NCBI GenBank assembly: GCA_005880175.1
Contig: VBJR01000236.1
Location: 1-16,774 of the forward strand
Length of the DNA stretch: 16,774 bases
Source of the DNA: Chloroflexota bacterium
GTDB lineage: Bacteria > Chloroflexota > Dormibacteria > Dormibacterales > Dormibacteraceae
Reading direction: 5' to 3'
Every line of letters starts with the position of its first letter. The first letter of the stretch is position 1. Both the position numbers and the translations under genes were made by a program. The notes below the pieces were generated by a model, which saw only the letters and a program-made list of their open reading frames with translations, ran no database searches and was not told the DNA's origin. Below, piece by piece: positions 1 through 5,789 of this stretch.

Positions 1-58
1 CCCTTCCGCCGCGCCGTCTCCCTGCACGCGCTCCGCGCGTTACGGACACAACTTGTGC

Positions 59-1366
59 CTACCTGCTTAGGGCGCGGGCCAAGTCAGGCCTGACGGCGGC
101 ATCTTGCGACGCGAGACGACGCCAGATTGTCACCGCCTCTTCACCGGCCTGACGAGCCGAGACGAGTTGATTGGACTCGCGCGCGGCGATTGAGAAATTC
201 ACCAAGGTGCGCGCAAGGCGGGCTTCGAATGTTGAAGGATCGGCGGCCGCGAGCCGGCGATAGATCGCCGCCGCTTCGGCTGCGGCGTCGACCCCGTTGG
301 ACCCGATCAGCCGCAGCTCGACGCTCAGGTTGTTCAAGGCTGCGGCGAGATCGCATCCGTGGGCCTGCCAAGAGTCGGCGGGCAGCTCTCGGAGGATCTG
401 GATGGCGTCCTGCATGATAAGCAGTGCAAGATCGTGCTTATGGAGAGCCGATACTCGAAGGCCGAGGTTCGTGAGCGCACCGGCGAGCCCTGGCAGGAAT
501 GCAGCCGATTGCTCACATAGACGCCGGTACATCTCGACGGATTCCTCTACGCTGGCAAGTGCCCCACTCTGGTGACTCAGCGCTGCCAGCACATTGCTGA
601 GATTGCTCAACGATTGCGCCAGTTCCGTATAGACTTTGGGGCCCTGAGTTTCAGCGAGCAGCCGGTACAGCCCGACCGCCTGCTCCGCCGGTTGGAGCGC
701 CTCCGTCCATCGCCCTTGATTGGACAAGTCGATGGCGTGGTTGTTGAGCCAGAGCGCCGCTTGCGCGTTCTTGAACGGCCCCTGCCGTGGACGATTCCCG
801 ACGTCGCTCGAGAACCCGCTGTTCCCGGACGGCTGGATAGTGGAGGGACGCCTGATGGCTAGTTCGGTCAGTGCCTGATAAAGAGCGATCTCCAGTTCAG
901 CTGGCGACCCGATCGACACAGTCGTCAGATCAAACTCCTCGACCAGCCGCAGGAGAAACGGCGTTTGTCGCGTGTGATCCTCCGCAGATTGCCTGACAAG
1001 GTGCATGGACCTGGCATCGTCATGCACGAAGAAGACGAGCCTCGACAACCCCAGATTGGTCGCGGCCTCGAATTCCCGTGCGTACGAGACGCCGGGCCAT
1101 CCAGCCGCTCGCTTGTTGAATTGATGGGCAATGAGTCCGATGTAGACGTCTGCTTCCGCTAGAGCGTTGGTCGCCGCGGGTGTCGAGTCGCCTACTGCGT
1201 GTCCCGCACGCAGCACCGCATCCCTGGCGGCGGCCACGAACGATCGTTCCGGCGGGTAACTGCGTAGCTCCCAGGTATGACTCAGAAACACCCGCAACTG
1301 CGGATGCCGCGTGACCTCCGATCTTGCGGCGCTGTCGCGCGGCTCGCCAACGTCTTTCCGGGCCAT
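59..1366 (-). CDS. DUF4062-like N-terminal domain fused to TPR repeats
   Basis: The N-terminal part (about residues 25-150 from the ATG at 1366) reads like DUF4062: it opens RVFLSHTWEL, continues through a GHAVGDS strand and an EADVYIGLIAHQF strand, and then has SYAREFEAA and RLVFFVHDD. This Rossmann-like fold is related in pattern to TIR domains and is usually found at the N-terminus of NACHT, NB-ARC or TPR proteins. From about residue 200 to the end there are four to five helical repeats of roughly 50 residues (YRRLA, DLARAL, NLS and EEAV patterns), i.e. TPR_10/12-like. The protein stops at LARALSR, just where another repeat would begin. An in-frame TTG at 1408 would add 14 residues; I prefer ATG 1366, which has GAGAGG and GGGAGG upstream, neither ideally spaced. 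GC is clearly lower than in the flanks, suggesting transfer. An intracellular sensor or defence role is inference; no catalytic residue was identified. Confidence 0.75.
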   Translation of the reverse strand: MARKDVGEPRDSAARSEVTRHPQLRVFLSHTWELRSYPPERSFVAAARDAVLRAGHAVGDSTPAATNALAEADVYIGLIAHQFNKRAAGWPGVSYAREFEAATNLGLSRLVFFVHDDARSMHLVRQSAEDHTRQTPFLLRLVEEFDLTTVSIGSPAELEIALYQALTELAIRRPSTIQPSGNSGFSSDVGNRPRQGPFKNAQAALWLNNHAIDLSNQGRWTEALQPAEQAVGLYRLLAETQGPKVYTELAQSLSNLSNVLAALSHQSGALASVEESVEMYRRLCEQSAAFLPGLAGALTNLGLRVSALHKHDLALLIMQDAIQILRELPADSWQAHGCDLAAALNNLSVELRLIGSNGVDAAAEAAAIYRRLAAADPSTFEARLARTLVNFSIAARESNQLVSARQAGEEAVTIWRRLASQDAAVRPDLARALSR

Positions 1367-1540
1367 GCGCCTCTCGGTTACCTCCCGTTCAGTGTTAGGA
1401 CGCGTCAACGATACATCGATTCACCGGCGAGGCACGGACACCGACCCCGAACGTCGGCCAGGTCTCGTCCCGTCCGTCGGTCCCGTCGTCGCGCCCCATA
1501 GCCTGGATCCGGTGCTCACCGTGCGGGACCATTACCAGAG

Positions 1541-1591
1541 CCGCAGAACTCCCGCAAAACCTGACAGCCGGGCAGTTCTGCGGGTTCTGCG
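1541..1591. repeat. Inverted 9-nt repeat array (hairpin 1) downstream of the replication gene
   Basis: Arms ccgcagaact (1541-1550) and agttctgcgg (1574-1583) are perfect reverse complements. Inner cccg (1551-1554) and cggg (1569-1572) can extend the stem past a one-base bulge. The arms are built of a 9-nt unit: cgcagaact (1542-1550) and cgcaaaacc (1553-1561) in one sense, agttctgcg (1574-1582) and ggttctgcg (1583-1591) in the other. It lies about 60 bp past the stop of the DUF3987 gene, so it could act as its transcription terminator. It shares its unit with the second array at 1689-1747. Confidence 0.7.
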
Positions 1592-1652
1592 CCGTGCATT
1601 GGCCTCGCGGCGACCACAACGCCGCCCCCTGCCAGGCAAGTGAGGCCAAGCG

Positions 1653-3686
1653 TCACGGTACAACGCCATAGCCGCCCGGATGCCCTGGCGCAGAACCCGC
1701 AGAACCCGGCGCAGTGGCCTGGTTTTGCGGGTTCTGCGGGTTTTGCGAAAGAGGGTTCACGCGAAAGCGGATACTCGGACGGCCAGGTCCTCGGGACGTG
1801 GCGACTCGGGCCAGGTAGCCGTGGGCGATGAGCAGCTCGAGGGCCGGATCGAGGTCGGTCACCTTGTGCAGGTGCTGATCGCGCAACTGATCGAAGGCGT
1901 CGCGCCGGCTGAACTCGGTCAGCGCGCGGTCGGCGATCCAGCGCAGCACCCTGCGCCCGAGCTCGACGTGGGGATCGGCGCCCATCAGGCCGAAGGCGGC
2001 GCGGGCGTGCTCGATGGCGTAGTTTCCCACCCTGATGGCTGACTCGACCGACACCGGCGCCACCTCTTCGCCCCAGGCGCCGCGGACGCTGCCCGCCAGG
2101 TGGATGAGGCCGGCCACTCGCGCGATCGCGCCGGGAAGCTTGCCGGCCCAATCCCGCATGTACCGCAGGTCGCCGGTCTCGCCCAGCCGGGGCTCCAGGG
2201 CGGCGCTGTACTCGATCAGCAGCCGCCTGCTGGCCGCCGTGAAGGGGATCGCCCACGGCTTGCCAGCGGCGTCCAGGTTGCGGGCCAGCATCGTCAGCTT
2301 GAACGCGTACTCGTGAGCCAGCTCGCCGGGGACTGGGTCCGGGTCGGCGTTGCGGTCGCCCATCAGGCTTCTCGGCACGGAGTAGAGGAAGCGCGCCAGC
2401 ACGCCGAGGCCGCCCAGCTCCGGCACGTCCGCCATGGTCCGGAGCACCTCGGGCTGCACTGCCAGCCCGATCGTGAGGGCGGGTCTGGGGACGTATTCGG
2501 AGGCACGGCCGACGCGGTCGATGCGCAGCCGGTCGCCGGCGTGGCCCTTCAGGTACACGCCGAGGTTGGCCCCGGCCACACGCGACGGCGAGTAGCGGCC
2601 GGCCATCTGACCGACGACCCCACCCTCTGGGCTCAGGAGGGCGATGCGGCCGCCCTGCTGCGCGAGCAGGCTGGCCAGGATCTCCGGGGTGGCGTCGTCG
2701 ACGAGCAGGCGGTAGGGCGCCGGCACGATGACCGACTCCGCCTCCGTGGCCAGCTGGGCGGCGCGCTCGATGCACGCCTCGCGCGCCTCCGTGGTCTTGG
2801 CGTTGGCGGCCTCTGTCTCCGCCTTCTCGGCGGCCCGCTCCAGCGCTCGCCGCCGGATCGCGGCCTCGGTGACCACCGGCGCGAGCGTCTGGGCTCGCTC
2901 CTCCTCGAACTCGGAGAGTGGAGCCGTCACCGCTTCGAATACGGCCGACTTGCGCTCGCCCGGCGGCAGCGCCACCAGCACGTAGAGGTTCAGCGGCTCC
3001 TCCCAGCCGGACTTGATCTCCACGCGCTGGCGGCCGCCAGCGCAGGTGGCGAGGCTGGCGAGGACGATCATCCCGGCCAGGTCGCGCGGCGTCTGGGTAG
3101 CCTCCGCCACTGCGGCTGCGTAGGCCGCGCACCAGCCCGGCAGAGCCTCCAACGGGAACTCCGGAAGCGTCCCGGTGTCGACCAGAGGTAGCGGCGGCTG
3201 CCAGGCCGCCTCCGGCGTCGCGGCCTCGCGGAGGAGGTCGATGTGATCGCCGAGCGCGTCCAACGCCGTGCGGTCGCGCGCCGCCTTCGCCACCTCGAGG
3301 GCCTGGGCGCCCACCCTGCGCAGCGTCGCCAGCTCGCGCACAATGCGCGCCGAGTTCTCCGCGATGGCCGCGGTCGGGACCAGCTCCCTGAGCTGCCACA
3401 GGTGCGCGCGGCCGCCAACCCGATCGAGGAAGCCCATGCGAGCCAGCTCCCCGCCGACGGTCGTGGGATCGATTGGCTCGCCGTCCTCGAGCAGCTTGAG
3501 GGCCGCCCGGAAGATCGTGCCGTTGTTCTCGCGGTAGAAGTCGTCGGCCCCGACGAGATCACGAACGCGCCGGCCGGCGTCGGGGTCGAGCAGGATCGAC
3601 CCGAGCAGCCCGACTTCGGCCTCAAGGTCGTGCGGCGGACCGCCGTTTTGCGCGCTGGACGTCACCGGACCCTCCGCACTGTCCAT
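1653..3686 (-). CDS. DnaB_N-DUF3987 replication-type protein of an integrative element
   Basis: Residues about 20-125 match the DnaB helicase N-terminal domain (DLEAEVGLLGSILLDP, DDFYRENNGTIF, EDGEPIDPTTV, LRELVPTAAIAENSARIV). The remainder up to about residue 635 looks like DUF3987, a domain common in phage and integrative-element replication proteins. It carries a Walker-A-like PPGERKS at 241-247 and a following DDATPEILASLLAQQGGRIALLSPEGG region. The tail is low complexity: SQNPQNPQNQ then Pro/Gly/Ser-rich, encoded by 9-nt repeats. The likely role is replication of the excised element; initiator, primase or helicase-like activity is inference. ATG 3686 gives 677 residues. GTG at 3665 has GGAGG five bases upstream and may be the real start, since ATG 3686 has no good Shine-Dalgarno. 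It lies downstream of the integrase and regulator on the same strand. Confidence 0.85.
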   Translation of the reverse strand: MDSAEGPVTSSAQNGGPPHDLEAEVGLLGSILLDPDAGRRVRDLVGADDFYRENNGTIFRAALKLLEDGEPIDPTTVGGELARMGFLDRVGGRAHLWQLRELVPTAAIAENSARIVRELATLRRVGAQALEVAKAARDRTALDALGDHIDLLREAATPEAAWQPPLPLVDTGTLPEFPLEALPGWCAAYAAAVAEATQTPRDLAGMIVLASLATCAGGRQRVEIKSGWEEPLNLYVLVALPPGERKSAVFEAVTAPLSEFEEERAQTLAPVVTEAAIRRRALERAAEKAETEAANAKTTEAREACIERAAQLATEAESVIVPAPYRLLVDDATPEILASLLAQQGGRIALLSPEGGVVGQMAGRYSPSRVAGANLGVYLKGHAGDRLRIDRVGRASEYVPRPALTIGLAVQPEVLRTMADVPELGGLGVLARFLYSVPRSLMGDRNADPDPVPGELAHEYAFKLTMLARNLDAAGKPWAIPFTAASRRLLIEYSAALEPRLGETGDLRYMRDWAGKLPGAIARVAGLIHLAGSVRGAWGEEVAPVSVESAIRVGNYAIEHARAAFGLMGADPHVELGRRVLRWIADRALTEFSRRDAFDQLRDQHLHKVTDLDPALELLIAHGYLARVATSRGPGRPSIRFRVNPLSQNPQNPQNQATAPGSAGSAPGHPGGYGVVP
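1689..1747. repeat. Inverted 9-nt repeat array (hairpin 2) inside the DUF3987 tail
   Basis: Two direct units cgcagaacc (1689-1697, 1698-1706) face three units in the opposite sense: ggttttgcg (1721-1729), ggttctgcg (1730-1738) and ggttttgcg (1739-1747). Arm 1689-1706 pairs with 1721-1738 over 18 positions with one mismatch and a 14-base loop. The array is inside the coding sequence, where the minus strand reads as Gln-Asn-Pro repeats. It could act as an RNA structure, a replication or protein-binding iteron, or a recombination substrate. Confidence 0.75.
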
Positions 3687-3865
3687 TCCAAGGTGATGAA
3701 CTCGAAGCCGTCGACCGTGATCGCACGCTTGCGGGGACGTCGCTGCGGCTCACGTCGCGCTGGCCATGAAGCTGCGGCCTGTGCGCTCGCCGCAGCACGA
3801 TCGTCACCCCGATCTTGAGATGGAGGTTGTGAAACTCAAGCTCGCGCCGAACGGGACGCGATCAC
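3662..3865 (-). pseudogene. Possible decayed small ORF between regulator and DUF3987 gene
   Basis: A GTG at 3865 overlaps the regulator stop as GTGA and has GGAGG upstream. The frame runs 68 codons to a TGA at 3662-3664 that overlaps the beginning of the DUF3987 gene. It is broken by one in-frame TGA at codon 10 (3836-3838). No ATG or GTG start follows the break before the end. The last part reads AITVDGFEFITLEWTVRRVR, which looks protein-like; the middle is Ala/Arg-rich and could be random high-GC sequence. No family was recognised. The only support is the coupling geometry at both ends, so this is a weak call. Confidence 0.2.
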
Positions 3866-4122
3866 CTGGCCCCCTCCTCGGCTCGTTTGGACTCGACCAG
3901 CACGATCCCGAGCAGCGCGTGCACTTCCGGGTGTGGCGCGTGTCGACTGAACGCCCGGCCGAGCCCGCAGAGCGTCTTCACCGACACCGGCCGGCCGGCC
4001 AGCGCCCTGCTGGCCGTGGCGATGCTCAGGTCGGCCTCACGCGCAAGATCGGAGACCGACCAACCGCGCTCCACGCGCGCGCGGTTCATCTTGTCCGGCG
4101 GGAGGCGGTAGCCGAGGGTCAT
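3862..4122 (-). CDS. Small XRE/Cro-type helix-turn-helix regulator
   Basis: An 86-residue protein whose core MNRARVERGWSVSDLAREAD, then LSIATASRALAGRPVSVKTL, is a typical helix-turn-helix of the XRE family: a helix, a turn in AREADLS and a recognition helix IATASRALAG. It probably controls the element's own genes by binding DNA near the integrase/regulator region. The frame can be extended to ATG 4233, but the extra 37 residues are Arg/Gly-rich with poor GC at third codon positions (unlike the genes around). I therefore prefer ATG 4122; ATG 4089 is also possible. None of these starts has a clear ribosome binding site. It lies between integrase and replication gene on the same strand, the usual place for an element regulator or excisionase-like factor. 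Confidence 0.65.
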   Translation of the reverse strand: MTLGYRLPPDKMNRARVERGWSVSDLAREADLSIATASRALAGRPVSVKTLCGLGRAFSRHAPHPEVHALLGIVLVESKRAEEGAR

Positions 4123-4380
4123 CGGGCCCGGCCGACGTCGGCGGCGCAGGCTTCCGCCCCCGGCGCGTCGCGAATCTGAACCCGCTCCCCCCTGGCCTTG
4201 ACGCTCTCCTCTCGATGTCTCACTGTCTTTCATCCAAACAGGCTTAGGCCCTGATCAGATGACACAACTGATGCATCGTTTTCCCGTCAGCTCGTTACAT
4301 CGGCCGAACGTCATGTTGCATAGACACGACTTCACGAGGCGCCGGCGGCGATGCCGATCGGCCGGCTGAGCGCCGAGGTC
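4123..4380. other. Intergenic region between integrase and regulator with small palindromes
   Basis: This stretch contains the palindromes ctgatcag (around 4251-4258) and gatgcatc (around 4270-4277) just upstream of the longest possible regulator start. Such short dyads could be operator sites for the regulator, but nothing in the sequence proves it. No RNA gene or convincing extra ORF is seen. Confidence 0.3.
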
Positions 4381-5361
4381 CTACTCGTCCAGGGCGAGCA
4401 TCGCGGCCTGCCACACGTCCTCGGGCGCCGGGTGGTGGTAGTGCCTGGCGATCACGGCCACCGACACCCCGGTGATCTCGCTGACCATCGCCGGATGCAT
4501 GCCCGCGTTGCACATTCGAGTGATCGCGGTCGCCCGGAGCAGGTGCGGCTTGACCCGTTCGCGGTCCAACTCGGCGACCTCCGCCGCCTTCTTGATGGCC
4601 CGGTACACGCCCGCCGTGCCGAGCGGCTCGTGCTGCTTGGTCGTTCGGTCGCGGTGTGTCGCGATGAAGAGGAAGCTGCTCCTGGTTCGCGCCCGACCGG
4701 TCTTCCCGGCACGGTAGTCCACCAGGCGCCGGTACAGTTCGGGCGTGATCGGCGGCTGCCGGGTCCCCGTCTTGTCGGTCACCCGGACGAAGTAGAAGCG
4801 GCGGTCCCGTTCGACGAGGTCGGTTGTCTGGATGTTCGCCACGCCCTCTTCGCGGGCGGCTGTCTCCAGCATCACCTTGATGATCAGCTTGTCGCGCTCG
4901 CTCTGGGCGCCGGCCTCCAGGCGGCGCTGCTCATCCTTCGTCAGCACGTCCTTGTGCTGCTTCTTGAGGGCGGGCAGGCCGATGTGGTCGCCGTCGACGG
5001 GCGTCATCTTCTCGCCCTGCGCCCATCGCAGGAAGTACTTCACTGCCTTCAGGTACGCAACGCGGGACGCAGGCGAGATCGGCGCGCCGTTCCTCTTGCT
5101 GCGCAATCCCTCGATGAAGAGGACCAGCTGGTCGACCGCCTCGCGATCGAGCCCCTTCATCACGTCGATCCCACGCTCCTCGCAGAACGGCGGCACGATG
5201 GCCATCAGGGGGTAGTGGAAGTAGTTCCGGACGTTGTACGCCGGCAGCGAGCGGGTGACGCGCAGGTACGACTCGAAGTCCTCGATGGCCTTCGCGATGG
5301 GCGTGTCGCCCGCCTCGGCGGGCTTTCGTCGGCGGGTCGTGACCGACAAGGTTTTGGCCAT
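4381..5361 (-). CDS. int: Tyrosine recombinase / element integrase
   Basis: The 326-residue protein has an N-terminal SAM-like core-binding domain (about 20-125: FESYLRVTRSLPAYNVRNY, SPASRVAYLKAVKYFLRWA) and a C-terminal catalytic domain. Catalytic residues visible are R170 in TAAREEGVANI, K197 in TDKTGTRQP, H273 and R276 in PHLLR, and the nucleophile Y308 in ARHYHH. The usual His/Trp (the H of LGH, nine residues before Tyr) is Val299 here (TGVSVAVIARHY). It catalyses site-specific integration and excision of the element, presumably at the adjacent tRNA-Met 3' end. ATG 5361 is preferred over GTG 5391 because AGG lies about nine bases upstream and family proteins begin close to a basic segment such as KTLSVTTRRRK. 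The gene reads away from the tRNA. Confidence 0.92.
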   Translation of the reverse strand: MAKTLSVTTRRRKPAEAGDTPIAKAIEDFESYLRVTRSLPAYNVRNYFHYPLMAIVPPFCEERGIDVMKGLDREAVDQLVLFIEGLRSKRNGAPISPASRVAYLKAVKYFLRWAQGEKMTPVDGDHIGLPALKKQHKDVLTKDEQRRLEAGAQSERDKLIIKVMLETAAREEGVANIQTTDLVERDRRFYFVRVTDKTGTRQPPITPELYRRLVDYRAGKTGRARTRSSFLFIATHRDRTTKQHEPLGTAGVYRAIKKAAEVAELDRERVKPHLLRATAITRMCNAGMHPAMVSEITGVSVAVIARHYHHPAPEDVWQAAMLALDE

Positions 5362-5426
5362 TTCTTTGCCTGAACGACAACACGATAACACACGAGGGCA
5401 AACCTTGATGGGTGGTGCAAAGGGGT

Positions 5427-5442
5427 GAAATCAGGTGATTTC
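5427..5442. repeat. Perfect inverted repeat between integrase and tRNA
   Basis: gaaatca (5427-5433) and tgatttc (5436-5442) are perfect reverse complements separated by gg. The site lies in the 98-bp gap between the integrase start and the tRNA 3' end, where arm-type integrase sites, excisionase sites or an integrase operator would be expected. Function is inferred from location only. Confidence 0.4.
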
Positions 5443-5459
5443 GAACTTGAAAGTTGCGC

Positions 5460-5534
5460 TGGTGGCGGCGGGTGGGTTCGAACCACCGACAACACGATTA
5501 TGAGTCGTGTGCTCTACCACTGAGCTACGCCGCC
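5460..5534 (-). tRNA. tRNA-Met (CAU), likely attachment site
   Basis: The minus strand folds as a complete cloverleaf. The acceptor stem GGCGGCG pairs with CGCCGCC, the D-stem is GCTC/GAGC, and the anticodon stem CACGA/TCGTG has loop CTCATAA giving anticodon CAT. The variable loop is TTGTC, the T-stem GGTGG/CCACC with loop TTCGAAC, and the discriminator A is followed by an encoded CCA (5460-5462). ACTCATAATC is typical of elongator tRNA-Met; a lysidine-type tRNA-Ile2 also reads CAT and cannot be fully excluded. The 3' end faces the integrase, so this gene is probably the att site, with the element restoring or leaving intact the 3' half. Confidence 0.95.
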
Positions 5535-5547
5535 GGACGGTCTGGCG

Positions 5548-5631
5548 CTAGCGCGCGGCGCGCGCCCTCGACTTCGTCCTGCGCTTCTTTTCGCGGTGCT
5601 TGGACAGCGCCACACGCTTCCGCTTGTTCAT
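5548..5631 (-). CDS. 27-residue very basic small protein
   Basis: The ATG at 5631 opens MNKRKRVALSKHREKKRR and the protein ends TKSRARAAR; about half the residues are Lys, Arg or His. The composition is like that of tiny ribosome-associated or RNA-binding proteins (THX/COX24-like in style), but I cannot assign it to one. It ends 13 bp before the tRNA-Met and is probably transcribed with it. There is no Shine-Dalgarno, but TAGAAT lies 11 bases before the ATG, so translation may be leaderless. Confidence 0.5.
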   Translation of the reverse strand: MNKRKRVALSKHREKKRRTKSRARAAR

Positions 5632-5642
5632 CCGAGGCTGAG

Positions 5643-5648
5643 ATTCTA
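5643..5648 (-). promoter_or_regulatory. Candidate -10 box (TAGAAT) for small basic protein and tRNA
   Basis: TAGAAT on the minus strand ends 11 bases before the ATG at 5631. A transcript starting six to eight bases downstream would begin almost at the ATG, giving a leaderless or near-leaderless mRNA. No good -35 is seen 17 bases upstream (gcgggc). Confidence 0.4.
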
Positions 5649-5789
5649 CCGGTCTTCGGCCACCGGCCCGCGCCCGGCCCCCACGAAGGTTGACAGGCGC
5701 CGTACTACCGCCGACCCTTTGGGCGCCCCGGGGCCGCGGGTGGACGGCCTGGGCGGGGCTCGAGCGACTGAAGAGAGGAGAGGGTGCGT

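Noticed and set aside
1..58. Possible att repeat or gene end at the left edge
   Set aside because: No match to the tRNA-Met 3' end and no coding pattern; only GC-rich sequence is seen.
1541..1747. CRISPR array
   Set aside because: Units are only 9 nt, mostly contiguous and in both orientations, without spacers or cas genes.
1516..3399. Long open frame on the same strand as the DUF3987 gene
   Set aside because: Arg/Gly/Ala-rich composition with no domain; it is an off-frame copy of the DUF3987 coding region in high-GC DNA.
3622..3807. 61-residue minus-strand ORF before the DUF3987 gene
   Set aside because: Ser/Arg-rich, overlaps the DUF3987 start, and has a GTG start without a ribosome binding site.
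5690..5718. TTGACA at 5690-5695 as a -35 for the peptidase
   Set aside because: At 17 bases spacing the matching -10 would be gaccct, which is poor; kept out as unsupported.
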